Assembly (NCBI RefSeq): GCF_018398335.1
Contig: NZ_JAHBRX010000001.1
Span: 1,364,001 to 1,428,000, forward strand
Direction of reading: 5' to 3'
DNA length: 64,000 nt
Source: Chelatococcus sp. HY11
GTDB lineage: Bacteria > Pseudomonadota > Alphaproteobacteria > Rhizobiales > Beijerinckiaceae
Below are positions 33,007-44,415 of the stretch, piece by piece (position 1 is the first letter of the stretch; the number at the start of each line of letters is the position of its first letter). The position numbers and the translations under genes were made by a program. The notes beneath the pieces are model-generated. The model was not told where the DNA came from, searched no databases, and saw only the letters and a list, made by a program, of their open reading frames with translations.

Positions 33007-34317
33007 TCAGGCCTGGCGGCGCAGCATGGCGATATAGAAGGCGTCCGTGCCGGTGCGATGAGGCGAAAGCAGCAAACCACCGCGCGGCGGCGTCCATTGC
33101 GTCAATTCGGCGAAGCCCGCCGCCGCCGCGACCTCCGCCGTCGGTAGCAGCGCAAAGCCGCTGTGACGGCTCTGGAAGGCCGATATGGCATCGTCGTTCT
33201 CGTCCGGCAAAACCGAACAGGTGATATAGGCAATGCGCCCACCCGGCCGGGCGAGCGCCGCGGCGCGATCGAGCACCACTGCCTGGTCGCGGCAACGCTC
33301 GGCCAGTCCGCCCGGCCGCAGGCGCCACTTGGCATCCGGGTTCCGCCGCCACGTGCCGCTGCCGGTGCACGGCGCGTCGACCAGGACGAGATCGACCGTC
33401 CCCGCCAGATCCGCCAGCGGGTCCGGCCGTCGCTGGTCATAACGGCCCCGCGGCGTGCGCACCGTGACGTTGGTCGCGCCGGAGCGCTGGAGCCGGGCGT
33501 GGCTGGCGACGAGGCGCCTTGCATCGACGTCGGTCGCGATGATCTCGCCCGTGTTCTCCATGAGCGCGGCGAGGGCCAAAGTCTTGCCGCCCGCGCCGGC
33601 GCAGAGATCGACCACGCGTGATCCCTGAGCGGGGCCGCTCAGCAGGCTCACAAGCTGAGAGCCCTCGTCCTGGATCTCGAACATGCCGTCCAGAAACTCG
33701 GGCTCCGCCTGCAGCGCCGGGCCGCGACCGTCATCCCCCACGGGAAAGCGCAGCCCGAATGGCGAAAGGGGCGTATCCTCCGGGCCGAGATGGGCGAGCG
33801 CCTCACGCAGCGCCCGGCGGCCCGACTTCAGGCTATTCACCCTGACGTCGAGCGGTGCGCGCGCCGTCAGCGCCAGCATTTCATCCCGCAGCGCGGAACC
33901 GAAAGCCTTGGTCAGTGATGGCAATAGCCATTCCGGACAGTCGCAGGCAACGGCCGCAGGGGCCTCATCGAGTCGACCCGCGCGATCGAGGCGCGCCATC
34001 TCGTCCGCGGACAGCGCCTCGGGCGCGAAACGCTCGCCGCTGAAAAGCGCTGTGATCGCCGCGCTGTCCAGTCCGCGCTGCACGGCGAGCATGCCGATCG
34101 TCAGAGCGCGCGCCGTCTCCCCCTCCATGACCCAGGCGCTGGAGGCTCGCCGCCGCAAGGCATCGTAGACAAGGCTGGCAATGGCCGCGCGGTCCTTGGA
34201 ACCAGCGAACCGCCGGGCCAGCCCCCAATCCTTCAGGGCATCGGGGGCGGGCCGGCGCCGTTCCAGAATGTCAGCCAGAACCTCGATGGCTCCGGCCACG
34301 CGCGCTGCGGGTGTCAT
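33007..34317 (-). CDS. RsmB/NOL1-NOP2-type RNA m5C methyltransferase
   Basis: Encodes 436 residues. An N-terminal NusB-like RNA-binding region precedes the RCMT Rossmann domain. SAM-binding motif I is VVDLCAGAGGKTLALAAL (about 235-252); motif IV DAPCTGSGTWRRNPD includes Cys317; motif VI TCSVLPDEN includes catalytic Cys367. Such enzymes methylate cytosine C5 in rRNA or tRNA. In alphaproteobacteria this gene often neighbours guaB, as here (34760-36253). The start at 34317 has an AGGA site; the longer frame to 34422 overlaps the MAPEG gene and is less likely. Confidence 0.88.
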   Translation of the reverse strand: MTPAARVAGAIEVLADILERRRPAPDALKDWGLARRFAGSKDRAAIASLVYDALRRRASSAWVMEGETARALTIGMLAVQRGLDSAAITALFSGERFAPEALSADEMARLDRAGRLDEAPAAVACDCPEWLLPSLTKAFGSALRDEMLALTARAPLDVRVNSLKSGRRALREALAHLGPEDTPLSPFGLRFPVGDDGRGPALQAEPEFLDGMFEIQDEGSQLVSLLSGPAQGSRVVDLCAGAGGKTLALAALMENTGEIIATDVDARRLVASHARLQRSGATNVTVRTPRGRYDQRRPDPLADLAGTVDLVLVDAPCTGSGTWRRNPDAKWRLRPGGLAERCRDQAVVLDRAAALARPGGRIAYITCSVLPDENDDAISAFQSRHSGFALLPTAEVAAAAGFAELTQWTPPRGGLLLSPHRTGTDAFYIAMLRRQA

Positions 34318-34333
34318 GCGAAAAATCCTGCCA

Positions 34334-34756
34334 TCACGCGCTCGCGAGAATCCGCACAGCGAAGATGATCCACATAACGGCCAGCACCAGCACGCCGAAA
34401 CCGAAGGCCGGTCCACGCACACCGATATTATTGGATGTTACGTGGATGAAGGCATGAACCAGCCGGCTTGCGACGAAGACCCATGACAACGCCACAAAGA
34501 GAAAGTCCGTCTGGCGCGTGATCAGCGCGAGGGCGACCAGTGCGTAGAACAGCACCGGCACCTCGAACTGATTCTTGAAGGCATTGCCGAACTGCTGCGC
34601 CCGCCCATGCCACTGGCGATCGTCAAGCGCGACGGCCGCGACATCAACCTTGCCCGACCTGAGGGCGGCCGCGCGTATCGGCGCGAGCGACAGCAGGAGA
34701 ACGAAAGCCAGCGCGACCAGCACGAAGACCGGCAACAACACCATTGGCACGGTCAT
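34334..34756 (-). CDS. MAPEG-family membrane protein
   Basis: Encodes 140 residues with four transmembrane helices. The MAPEG pattern is seen as FGNAFKNQFEVPVLFYALVA, the conserved N-x-x-E-x-P-x-F block, followed by SWVFVASRLVHAFIHV. Related eukaryotic proteins use glutathione and lipids; bacterial members are uncharacterised. It sits between guaB and the methyltransferase gene with minimal spacing (three bases after guaB and 16 before the methyltransferase gene), so all three are probably co-transcribed. Confidence 0.88.
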   Translation of the reverse strand: MTVPMVLLPVFVLVALAFVLLLSLAPIRAAALRSGKVDVAAVALDDRQWHGRAQQFGNAFKNQFEVPVLFYALVALALITRQTDFLFVALSWVFVASRLVHAFIHVTSNNIGVRGPAFGFGVLVLAVMWIIFAVRILASA

Positions 34757-34759
34757 CGA

Positions 34760-36606
<1,847 letters not shown>

Positions 36607-38043
36607 ATGGCCCGTCCGATGCTCGTCCCTCTCATCGTCGCCTGTGCGCTCTTCATGGAGAACACGGACTCGACGGTCATCGCCACGTCCCTGCCGGCGA
36701 TCGCCCTTGATCTCGGCGAAGACCCCATCGCGCTCAAGCTCGCCCTCACCTCCTATCTCGTCAGCCTCGCCGTGTTCATTCCGATCAGCGGCTGGATGGC
36801 GGACCGTTTTGGCGCCAAGACGATCTTTCGCCTCGCCATGGCGGTCTTCATGCTGGGATCGATCGGCTGCGCCTTCTCTCATTCGCTGGAGACATTCGTT
36901 CTCGCCCGCTTCTTCCAGGGCATGGGCGGCGCGATGATGGTGCCGGTCGGCCGGCTCGTGCTGCTGCGCAGCGTGCCGCGCAACCAGATGGTTCAGGCTC
37001 TCGCCTACCTGTCGATCCCGGCCATGCTGGGGCCCGTTTTCGGGCCTCCGCTCGGCGGCTTCATCACCACCTATTTCCACTGGCAGTGGATCTTCTTCAT
37101 CAACATCCCCATCGGGATTGCAGGTATCCTGCTCGCGACAGTTTTCTTCGAGAACATCCGCGAGGAGGATGTGCCTCCGCTCGATGTCACGGGTGCCCTG
37201 CTCTCCGCGGTCGGTCTCTCCCTCGTGATGTTCGGCCTCGCCACGGGCGGGCGTCATCTTGTGTCACCCTTCATCTCGGCGGGTGCCACGATCATCGGCG
37301 CGCTCTCCATCGCCAGCTATGTCTGGCATGCGAAGCGCACACCCCACCCGGTACTCGACTTCGCGCTTCTCAGCATTCCGACCTTCCGCATCGGAGTGAT
37401 CGCCGGCTTCCTGTTCCGCATCGGCATTGGCGCCATTCCTTTTCTCCTGCCGCTGATGCTGCAGATTGGCTTCGGGCTGGACCCGCTTCATTCCGGCTTG
37501 ATCACCTTCGCGTCGGCGGTCGGCGCTCTCTTCATGAAGACGCTCGCGGCCCAGATCCTCCGACGCTATGGCTTTCGCCGCGTCATGACCGTGAACGCGG
37601 TCGTCGGCTCGGCCTTTCTCATCATTCAAGGCTTTTTCACCGCAGACATGCCCTATTTGCTGATGCTGGGCTTGCTGCTCGTTGGCGGTTGTTTCCGGTC
37701 TCTGCAGTTCACCGGGCTTAACGCGCTGATGTTCGCGGATGTCTCCAAACGCAGCATGAGCCTCGCGACGAGCTTCTCCAGCGTCGCGCAGCAGCTCTCG
37801 CTCAGCTGCGGCGTGGCGATCGGCGCCTTCGTGCTGGAGATGGTCAGCAGCCGCCACCCCGCATCGGGTATCGTCGCGACCGATTTCTGGCCGGCCTTCC
37901 TGAGCGTCGCGCTGTTTTCGGCGAGTTCGGTCTTCGTCCTTCTCCGCCTCAGCCCCCATGCCGGAGCCGAGGTGTCGGGCCATGTGGATCCGCGCAAGGC
38001 GACCGCAAACAGCATCGAGGAACAACGTCAACCCGCTGAATGA
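36607..38043 (+). CDS. MFS multidrug transporter, DHA2 (EmrB/QacA) type
   Basis: Encodes 478 residues with about 14 predicted helices. Typical DHA2 motifs are MENTDSTVIATSLPAIALDL (motif D1), GWMADRFGAKTIF (motif A) and RFFQGMGGAMMVPVGRLVLL (motif B), and LGPVFGPPLGGFI (motif C). The start at ATG 36607 is preceded by a GAGG; the open frame begins earlier at 36490 without supporting signals. Probably a proton-driven exporter of hydrophobic compounds. No partner membrane-fusion protein nearby. Confidence 0.9.
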   Translation: MARPMLVPLIVACALFMENTDSTVIATSLPAIALDLGEDPIALKLALTSYLVSLAVFIPISGWMADRFGAKTIFRLAMAVFMLGSIGCAFSHSLETFVLARFFQGMGGAMMVPVGRLVLLRSVPRNQMVQALAYLSIPAMLGPVFGPPLGGFITTYFHWQWIFFINIPIGIAGILLATVFFENIREEDVPPLDVTGALLSAVGLSLVMFGLATGGRHLVSPFISAGATIIGALSIASYVWHAKRTPHPVLDFALLSIPTFRIGVIAGFLFRIGIGAIPFLLPLMLQIGFGLDPLHSGLITFASAVGALFMKTLAAQILRRYGFRRVMTVNAVVGSAFLIIQGFFTADMPYLLMLGLLLVGGCFRSLQFTGLNALMFADVSKRSMSLATSFSSVAQQLSLSCGVAIGAFVLEMVSSRHPASGIVATDFWPAFLSVALFSASSVFVLLRLSPHAGAEVSGHVDPRKATANSIEEQRQPAE

Positions 38044-38072
38044 CGGTTGCCGGTGCCCCGCCCGCAGCGGTG

Positions 38073-38810
38073 CTAGACGTCTTCGTCCAGGGTCGCTCCG
38101 GCGTCGGAAGGGCCGCGGCCTCTGAATCCCATGGCGAGCACATAAAGCTCCGAGGAATCGGAGCGGCTCGCCGCCGGTTTGACGTGGCGCACGTCCCGGA
38201 AATCTCGCTTCAGGTCGGCGAGCAAGGCATTCTCGGTGCCGCCCTGCAGCACCTTCGCCACGAAGACGCCGCCCGGCGCCAGGATCTGTCGCGCGAAATC
38301 GGCCGCGGTTTCCGCTAGGCCCATGATCTTCAGGTGATCGGTCTTCTTATGGCCGGTGGCATTGGCGGCCATGTCGGACATAACGACATCCGCCGGTCCG
38401 CCGAGCAGGGCGATCAGACGGTCAGGCGCTTCATCGGCCAGGAAATCGAGCTGGATAAAGTCGATGCCCGGCAGCGGATCGATCGGCAGGAGATCGATAC
38501 CGACGACACGCCCCGGCCCTTCCCCGTCTCCCTTGATCCCGACTTTCGCCGCCGCGACCTGGGACCAGCCACCGGGCGCGGCGCCGAGGTCAACGATGCG
38601 CTGGCCGCGCTTGAGGAAATGGAACTTGTCGTCCATCTCGATGAGCTTGAAGGCGGCGCGTGAGCGATAGCCCTCGCGCTTCGCGCGCGCGACATAGGGG
38701 TCGTTCAACTGACGAGCGAGCCACTTCTGGGAGGCAAGAGACCGCTTGCCCGCCGTCTTCACGCGCACCTTGAGCGCGCGGGGCGCATCGCCAGAACCCT
38801 TAGACTTCAT
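38073..38810 (-). CDS. rlmE: 23S rRNA 2'-O-methyltransferase RlmE (FtsJ/RrmJ)
   Basis: Encodes 245 residues. After a basic N-terminal extension comes the FtsJ fold: [20 protein letters not shown] (Lys55), [14 protein letters not shown] (SAM loop), [20 protein letters not shown] (Asp), [12 protein letters not shown] (Lys) and [15 protein letters not shown] (Glu), the K-D-K-E tetrad. It methylates U2552 of 23S rRNA. The ATG at 38810 overlaps the ppx stop as TGATG, implying translational coupling; an in-frame ATG at 38819 is possible. Confidence 0.94.
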   Translation of the reverse strand: MKSKGSGDAPRALKVRVKTAGKRSLASQKWLARQLNDPYVARAKREGYRSRAAFKLIEMDDKFHFLKRGQRIVDLGAAPGGWSQVAAAKVGIKGDGEGPGRVVGIDLLPIDPLPGIDFIQLDFLADEAPDRLIALLGGPADVVMSDMAANATGHKKTDHLKIMGLAETAADFARQILAPGGVFVAKVLQGGTENALLADLKRDFRDVRHVKPAASRSDSSELYVLAMGFRGRGPSDAGATLDEDV

Positions 38811-39934
38811 CAGCCCCATCCACCACGCCAAACGCCATCCTCGCGCATAAGCGTCATGAGGATGCCCTCGCGCAAGCCCCTGTCGGCGATCCTGAGGCGC
38901 TCGCTCGGAAAGGCACGACGGATAGCCTCCAGTATCGCGCAGCCCGCCAGCACGAGATCAGCCCGTTCGCTGCCGATGCAAGGATTGGCCATCCGCTCCT
39001 CGTAACCGGTTTCGAGCAGGTGATCGATGACATCGGAGACTTCGCGGTCGGCCATCCACAATCCGTCCACGCGCCGGCGATCGTAACGCGGCAGAGCGAG
39101 ATGAACTCCCGCGATGGTCGTCACGGTTCCTGATGTCCCAAGGAGATGAAAGCCGCGCTTTGACGACGCGATACCCGCGCGCTCCACGAAACCGGCGATG
39201 AGGCGCGACACGTGGGACACCATGGCCTCGAAGGATTCGCGCGTAACGTCCGCCCCGCCATGCTGCTCGGCGAGCGTCACGACGCCGGTGGGCATCGATT
39301 CCCAGGCGCGCACGCGCTCACCGGTTTCCCTCCGGCCGGACAGGCCCATGCCCTCGAGCCAGATGATCTCCGTGGAGCCACCACCGATATCGAAGACGAT
39401 CACGGCATCGGCCTCGGGGTCGGCAAGATTGGCACAGCCCGTTACCGCGAGATAAGCCTCCGTCTGCCGATCGACCACCTCCAACGCGAGGCCGGTCTCG
39501 CGCTCGACCCGCTCAATGAACTGCCCTCCATTCACGGCCGCCCGGCAGGCCTCCGTGGCGATGAGGCGCGCGCGAACCACGCCATTGGCGTCGATCTTCG
39601 TGCGGCAAATCTTGAGCGCTTCAATGGCACGGGCGATCGCCGGCTCGCCGAGCTGGTTTTCGCGCGCCAAGCCCTCGCCCAGCCGCACGATGCGCGAGAA
39701 CGCATCAACCACGCGAAAGCCCCTGTAGGTCGGCTCGGCGACCAGCAGGCGACAGTTGTTGGTTCCAAGATCAAGTGCGGCGTAGGTAGCCGTCCTCACC
39801 CCGCTGCGGCGCCAACGCCGACGGCGGCCGCGCCGACGCGGCTTCCTGACCTGCCGAGGAAGCTCCTCCACAGCGTCGCCCTGTGACACCAAAACAGCAA
39901 TGCTGTCGGCGCCCGCATCATCCATGACCACCAC
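38810..39934 (-). CDS. ppx: Ppx/GppA-type exopolyphosphatase
   Basis: Encodes 374 residues. An Arg-rich N-terminal extension ([16 protein letters not shown]) precedes the ASKHA phosphatase fold: [19 protein letters not shown] (phosphate 1), [20 protein letters not shown], and [18 protein letters not shown] (phosphate 2). [20 protein letters not shown] and the late [23 protein letters not shown] support a Ppx/GppA enzyme that hydrolyses polyphosphate or pppGpp. It forms a two-gene operon with rlmE, a common alphaproteobacterial pairing. Confidence 0.93.
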   Translation of the reverse strand: MVVMDDAGADSIAVLVSQGDAVEELPRQVRKPRRRGRRRRWRRSGVRTATYAALDLGTNNCRLLVAEPTYRGFRVVDAFSRIVRLGEGLARENQLGEPAIARAIEALKICRTKIDANGVVRARLIATEACRAAVNGGQFIERVERETGLALEVVDRQTEAYLAVTGCANLADPEADAVIVFDIGGGSTEIIWLEGMGLSGRRETGERVRAWESMPTGVVTLAEQHGGADVTRESFEAMVSHVSRLIAGFVERAGIASSKRGFHLLGTSGTVTTIAGVHLALPRYDRRRVDGLWMADREVSDVIDHLLETGYEERMANPCIGSERADLVLAGCAILEAIRRAFPSERLRIADRGLREGILMTLMREDGVWRGGWG

Positions 39935-40344
39935 GGCCGTAAATCCTTGCGCGGCATGCGGCAGAGGACCAACCGCCTCGCCACGCTCTCATTCACCGCC
40001 AGAGTAGCAGCGCAACGCATCCAATGCCAAGCGCTAACCCGTGGGATGCCACACGAGGGCGACCCGCAGAGGCAGGCGTCCCTAGTCGCGCTGAAACAAT
40101 ACCCGAGATTTACGCCTAGCAATCAGCTGACCAAATGCATTTTCATGACCTCGAAATTACAGTCACTTATAAACCATAAGACGAACAACAGGTAATAATA
40201 CCTTCGCAGCGGCACAATATCCCCATATACGCGCATAAACTGCAATGATAACCATCATTGTGCGCTCGATAATTTGCATCGAGAGGATAGTTATTGTCAT
40301 TCTGCGCTTCATTTTCCATTAATTATAATGAAATTGCGAGAAAT
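39935..40344. other. Intergenic region upstream of the outer-membrane protein gene
   Basis: A 410-base AT-richer region. It holds a 7 bp inverted repeat, CAATGAT/ATCATTG, at 40243-40260 and a wider GCACAAT (40212-40218) / ATTGTGC (40257-40263) pair; either could be an operator for the outer-membrane protein gene. I see no gene or RNA. Confidence 0.4.
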
Positions 40345-41250
40345 ATGATGCATATAGGTTATTTCACGGCGGGACTGGCCATTCTGGGCGCAATCGGAGT
40401 CTCTGCGCATGCGGCGGCGGCGGATTTTGCGAGACCCCGCCCATCACCACCGTCAGCCCCGATCCCGCCTGTTTTCACATGGACTGGCCCCTATGCTGGC
40501 GTGAACGCAGGCTATGCCATGGGACGCCTGCGTACGAAGATCGGCTGGGCCGGTCGGCAGGACGCCGTCGCCGCCGATCCCATATTCGTGACCGGGCTTG
40601 GGGCGGCCCGGCGAGAGCGCGACGGCTTCACGGGCGGCGCGCAAATCGGGTACAACTACCAAATGGGCTCGATCGTGCTCGGCATCGAGGCGGATTTCGA
40701 CGCCCTCAAGCTGCGGCACGGGGCCTTGGCCTCGGGCCGCCTCGTCAATGGAGAAACGGGGGAGATAGTCGACGCTGCCATGCGCAGCAGCCAGTCCCTG
40801 CATTGGTTGGCGACGCTGCGCCCACGCATCGGCTGGACGGTCTTCGACCGGTTTATGGTCTATGGCACCGGCGGCCTCGCCGTTGCGCGCGCCAGCCAGC
40901 GCTCCCAGGGCCTTCTCTCCGTCACGGGTGCGAGCGTTGCGCCAATTGCCGATCCGACCCTCGATCCGGCTGCGACCGAGACCGCCGCCGCCCCCGCACC
41001 CGTTCCCGGCCTTTTCGGCACGGTGGGTAAAAGCGGGTCGGGATATCGTTACGGCTGGGCTCTCGGAGCCGGCGCCGAATACGCCGTCACGGACGAGATC
41101 TCAGTGAAGGGTGAGTTCCTTCACATACAGATGAAAGGACGCAACGTCGCCGCAGCCCCGCTTGACCCCGCCACCGCCGGTGTTGCTTTCGGGGCCCGCA
41201 ATACGTCCAACGTCCAGATGATCCGCGCAGGCGTGAACTATCGGTTCTGA
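40345..41250 (+). CDS. Omp25/Omp31-type outer-membrane beta-barrel protein
   Basis: Encodes about 301 residues. A signal peptide (MMHIGYFTAGLAILGAIGVS) ends near AHAAAA. The mature protein shows FTWTGPYAGVNAGYAMGRLR, then alternating hydrophobic strands such as FTGGAQIGYNYQMGSIVLGI and LRPRIGWTVFDRFMVYGTGG, and ends in AGVNYRF with the C-terminal Phe typical of BAM substrates. It belongs to the rhizobial Omp25/31 group. An Ala/Pro/Thr-rich loop (about 195-225) sits in a probable external loop. A strong terminator follows. Confidence 0.9.
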   Translation: MMHIGYFTAGLAILGAIGVSAHAAAADFARPRPSPPSAPIPPVFTWTGPYAGVNAGYAMGRLRTKIGWAGRQDAVAADPIFVTGLGAARRERDGFTGGAQIGYNYQMGSIVLGIEADFDALKLRHGALASGRLVNGETGEIVDAAMRSSQSLHWLATLRPRIGWTVFDRFMVYGTGGLAVARASQRSQGLLSVTGASVAPIADPTLDPAATETAAAPAPVPGLFGTVGKSGSGYRYGWALGAGAEYAVTDEISVKGEFLHIQMKGRNVAAAPLDPATAGVAFGARNTSNVQMIRAGVNYRF

Positions 41251-41278
41251 CCAGCCTTCCCGCGAAAGCCCGGTTCAA

Positions 41279-41305
41279 CCGCCCGCGCTTAACAAGCGCG
41301 GGCGG
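41279..41305 (+). terminator. Terminator of the outer-membrane protein gene
   Basis: CCGCCCGCGCTT (41279-41290) and AAGCGCGGGCGG (41294-41305) form a perfect 12 bp stem with an AAC loop, followed by TCTGTC. The T tract is weak, but the stem is very stable and 28 bases past the stop codon. Confidence 0.65.
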
Positions 41306-41436
41306 TCTGTCATAGGAACATGTGCTGGGAAAATGCGCTGGCGCAACGTGGAGTCGAACGTCCCACCATGCCGGCCATCATGAACTGCCTCGTCCCGCGA
41401 ATGAAGTCCACCGTGCTCAGCATTCCGCGCGTTGGA

Positions 41437-41500
41437 GATCTTGCCGATTGACGATCTTGCCGATTGACGATCTTGCCGATTGGTGATCTTGCCGATTGCC
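41437..41500. repeat. Four tandem 16-base repeats
   Basis: GATCTTGCCGATTGAC occurs twice exactly (41437-41452, 41453-41468), then twice with two changed end bases (41469-41484, 41485-41500). It lies about 75 bases upstream of the small membrane-protein gene. The period of 16 is not a multiple of three, so it is not a coding repeat. Confidence 0.9.
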
Positions 41501-41574
41501 GAGACGGCTTGCCTTCGCCATAGTGCTCCATGAAATCCTTACGGCGCCTGCCGTCATTTTTGTATGGAGACCTC

Positions 41575-41703
41575 ATGGCCACCTCAGATCCCCATGGCTC
41601 GGTCGGCACGCCCGAAGAATCCGGTATGCCGGCAAGCCTTTTCATCACCACGATCGTGGTCTCTTTCGTGCTGATCGGCGTGTTTACGTTCAGCCATTTC
41701 TGA
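41575..41703 (+). CDS. Small single-span membrane protein
   Basis: A 42-residue frame begins at ATG 41575 with GGAGA four bases upstream. It reads MATSDPHGSVGTPEESGMPA, then SLFITTIVVSFVLIGVFTFS and HF. The single hydrophobic helix near the C-terminus with a polar N-terminal tail suggests an inner-membrane microprotein. A perfect terminator follows 14 bases after the stop. I cannot name a family. Confidence 0.75.
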   Translation: MATSDPHGSVGTPEESGMPASLFITTIVVSFVLIGVFTFSHF

Positions 41704-41717
41704 TTATCTCCTAAAAG

Positions 41718-41750
41718 AACGGCGCGCCCCACGTGGGGCGCGCCGTTTTG
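41718..41750. terminator. Strong terminator after the small membrane-protein gene
   Basis: AACGGCGCGCCCCAC (41718-41732) and GTGGGGCGCGCCGTT (41733-41747) form a perfect 15 bp inverted repeat followed by TTTTG on the plus strand; AAAAG precedes it, so it may also work for the minus strand. Confidence 0.85.
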
Positions 41751-41809
41751 ATTCACGTCGACCGCTCGATGCCCTTGCCTGAGCGACAGGCGAAGGCTGC
41801 TCTCGCAGG

Positions 41810-42262
41810 TTAGAGGGTGATGATACGCAGGACCTGGCGGGTCAGCGGGTTCACGAAAACCATCTTCCGGTCAGGCGAGATGAAATAGGAATAGCTCGCC
41901 ATGGCAGGCATGATCACGTGGCTGCTCCATCCACGCACTCCGAGGCGCATGAAACCTGTGCCCGTCGGCATCCATTCAAGTTGGCCGATACCGGGGGCGA
42001 AGGCCACGTAGCCAGTCGCGGGAATGGCGCTGACCGTATGGGTCAACGGGACATAAGCCGGCAGGATGCTGCCCGGTATCACCTTGATGCCACTGGCGAC
42101 GGTGGGAAGAACGCCCTCGACAAGGGTCGTTCCGAAGCCTGTGACGGCAACAGCACGCGTAGTGGCCACGACCGGGGCCGCGGTGGCGTAGGTCTGGGCG
42201 GATGCCCCGGCGATGCCAGCCATGAGGCCAGCTGCAACACCCATAATAAGAAATGACTTCAT
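41810..42262 (-). CDS. Small secreted protein, DUF1236-like C-terminus
   Basis: Encodes 150 residues from ATG 42262, which has AGGAG nine bases upstream. A signal peptide MKSFLIMGVAAGLMAGIAGA ends near SAQ. The C-terminus, SYSYFISPDRKMVFVNPLTR followed by QVLRII, resembles the P-x-R-x-V-V-x-P-x-T-R-x-V-x-x-I tail of DUF1236 proteins. No enzymatic motif is visible. Probably periplasmic. An upstream continuation of this frame to 43135 is an artefact of the overlapping DUF2189 gene. Confidence 0.72.
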   Translation of the reverse strand: MKSFLIMGVAAGLMAGIAGASAQTYATAAPVVATTRAVAVTGFGTTLVEGVLPTVASGIKVIPGSILPAYVPLTHTVSAIPATGYVAFAPGIGQLEWMPTGTGFMRLGVRGWSSHVIMPAMASYSYFISPDRKMVFVNPLTRQVLRIITL

Positions 42263-42441
42263 AGCAACAACTCCTGTGCACAATTGCATCAGCAGAACAA
42301 ACCGGGGAACCGGTTGTTCCGCCTCATAGATTGCAACCAACGAGGGAAGTCGGGCTATGAATGCATACAGACCCGCAAAGGCGCTTTCGCGCCTGATCAT
42401 GGTTAGCGAAAAGCTAACGCATCCGGCGCGGAGCCACTCAT

Positions 42442-43305
42442 TCAAGGTGCTGTAAGGCGTCGGTAGAGATGCCAGGTGGCATGGCCCAGGACCGGCATGA
42501 CGACGATCAGTCCCACAAGAAGCGGCACTGAGCCGAGCACGAGCGCGCCAGCGACGATCGCGCCCCAAGCGAGCATCGGCCCTGGATTGATCACGAAGGC
42601 ACGCACGGACGTCGCCACGGCAGCTACAATCCCGGCATGTCTGTCGATCAGAAGCGGGAAGGAGATGCTGGCGGTCATCAAGACCACGAGCGCAAAGGCG
42701 AATCCGACCCCGCCCCCGATCAGAATGAGCGCCCAGCCAGCCGGCGTGCCGAAGACATCGACAAGGAACTGGTCGATAGAGGTAGGATAGGCTGGCCCGA
42801 GCGTGAAGTGGTAGATGACCATCGCCACAAGCAGCCAAAGCAGGAAGAACAGGGTCATGACGAAGCCGAGCATAGCGACAGAGCCGAATGCCGGTGAGGA
42901 AAAAACCTTGAAGGCCTCGAACCAGCTGCTCTGCTGCCCCAGTTCGCGGCGCCGGCTGACCTCGTAGATTCCTGTCGCAGCGAACGGTCCGAGCAGCGCA
43001 AAGCCGGATGCGAGTGGGAAGATGAGATGAAGCATCGAGCGGCCGACCGCCAGCTGGCTCAACACGAGCCCGGCAATTGGATAGATCAGGACCACGAACA
43101 GCACATCCGAGCGATAGCTGATGAAGTCCTGCCATCCTCGGCGCAAAGCCTCGCGGAGATCACTGAAGCCGATACGGTTCACATGGAGCCGACGCGCACG
43201 GACGGCATCACCTGGGTGATAGATGGCATTGCCAAACCCGCCCGCGACCTGCGCGGTCTGGTTCAATTGAGACCACATCCACTCGACCGGATTACGTATC
43301 GTCAT
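42442..43305 (-). CDS. DUF2189 integral membrane protein
   Basis: Encodes 287 residues with about six transmembrane helices. It starts MTIRNPVEWMWSQLNQ, then the DUF2189 features RIGFSDLREALRRGWQDFIS, SDVLFVVLIYPIAGLVLSQL, and FALLGPFAATGIYEVSRRRE. The ATG at 43305 follows GGGAGTGGGCGAG. Function unknown. Monocistronic; downstream region to 42262 has an AT-richer gap with no gene. Confidence 0.86.
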   Translation of the reverse strand: MTIRNPVEWMWSQLNQTAQVAGGFGNAIYHPGDAVRARRLHVNRIGFSDLREALRRGWQDFISYRSDVLFVVLIYPIAGLVLSQLAVGRSMLHLIFPLASGFALLGPFAATGIYEVSRRRELGQQSSWFEAFKVFSSPAFGSVAMLGFVMTLFFLLWLLVAMVIYHFTLGPAYPTSIDQFLVDVFGTPAGWALILIGGGVGFAFALVVLMTASISFPLLIDRHAGIVAAVATSVRAFVINPGPMLAWGAIVAGALVLGSVPLLVGLIVVMPVLGHATWHLYRRLTAP

Positions 43306-43712
43306 CTCGCCCACTCCCGAACGAACAGTCCGCAGGGCCGCTGGAGCGAAACGGTGGAATCGATCTCAGGCCTGATGGCCGGCTCAAAAATGGCCGTCGT
43401 GCCTGTCCGATCAGTGCGGCCTCGATCCGGCGAGCGGGCGCTCTTCCCTGAACGTCCGACGCCGGGGAGCGAGGCTCCGTCTCACCACAGCGACGATTGA
43501 CGCGATGATACGCCTCCCCTTCGCCTGGATCAAATATCCCTCGGCGTCTCCACGTTCCTGGCAACGCGGGCTTTGCCGACCCGAGCGAACGATCTGATCC
43601 TGCGCGAGCCACACGTGCGCGGCCCTGGAACAAACTGCGAGAAGAAATGGCATTGACGGGTCGCGCAACGCTGGATGACATCCATCAGCGTGTTTCGTGG
43701 ACGCCGTAGCGT
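43306..43712. other. Gene-free interval between DUF2189 and lolD
   Basis: About 400 bases. I see no supportable reading frame, RNA gene or repeat. One long minus-strand frame covers it but has Arg/Ser-rich out-of-frame character and no start signals. Confidence 0.4.
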
Positions 43713-44411
43713 TCAATCCATCTGCACGACAAGGCCGTCATGGATCGTGACCCGACGATCCATCCGTCGCGCGAGATCAAGATTGTGCGTTGCTATAACG
43801 GCGCCCACGCGCGACGCGCGCACCAGGGCGATCAATGTATGGAAGACATGGTCGGCGGTGCTGGGGTCGAGATTGCCCGTCGGCTCGTCGGCGAGGAGAA
43901 CCCGCGGGCCATTGGCCACCGCGCGGGCAATGGCGACGCGTTGCTGCTCCCCGCCGGACAATTCGGCAGGGCGGTGCTTCAGGCGCTGCCCGATACCGAG
44001 AAAGGTGAGGAGATCCGTGGCGCGTTGCTCCGCGACCTTGCGGTCCAGCCCTCGGATGAGTTGCGGAAGCACCACGTTTTCGAGCGCCGAGAATTCTGGC
44101 AGAAGGTGGTGGAACTGGTAGACGAAGCCGATATCGACACGCCTGAGCCGCGTGCGCTCGCCGTCATCCAGTTCGACCGTGGGCCTCGCGCCGATATAGA
44201 CCTCTCCGGCATCCGGCCGTTCCAGCAGGCCCGCCACATGGAGGAGCGTGGATTTGCCAGTCCCGGAAGGGGCGACGAGTGCCACGATCTCGCCCGGCCA
44301 GACCGCGAAATCGGCGCCGCGCAGGATATCGAGCGTCGCCGATCCCTGCATGTAACGCCGCTCCACGCGGGACAGAAACAGGGCGGGAGGCGGAGGCGCA
44401 GCAGTACTCAT
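43713..44411 (-). CDS. lolD: Lipoprotein-release ABC transporter ATP-binding protein LolD
   Basis: Encodes 232 residues. Walker [11 protein letters not shown]-loop [17 protein letters not shown], signature [14 protein letters not shown] and Walker [13 protein letters not shown] are all intact. The HHLLPEF segment after the Q-loop is typical of LolD. It powers extraction of lipoproteins from the inner membrane to LolA. The ATG at 44411 is four bases past the stop of the permease gene upstream, so the two are coupled. Confidence 0.95.
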   Translation of the reverse strand: MSTAAPPPPALFLSRVERRYMQGSATLDILRGADFAVWPGEIVALVAPSGTGKSTLLHVAGLLERPDAGEVYIGARPTVELDDGERTRLRRVDIGFVYQFHHLLPEFSALENVVLPQLIRGLDRKVAEQRATDLLTFLGIGQRLKHRPAELSGGEQQRVAIARAVANGPRVLLADEPTGNLDPSTADHVFHTLIALVRASRVGAVIATHNLDLARRMDRRVTIHDGLVVQMD

Positions 44412-44415
44412 CCAT

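Noticed and set aside
41437-41500. CRISPR array
   Set aside because: The 16-base units are directly adjacent with no spacers and no cas genes are present.
41810-43135. A single 441-residue minus-strand protein
   Set aside because: It fuses an out-of-frame shadow of the DUF2189 gene to the genuine 150-residue secreted protein that starts at 42262.
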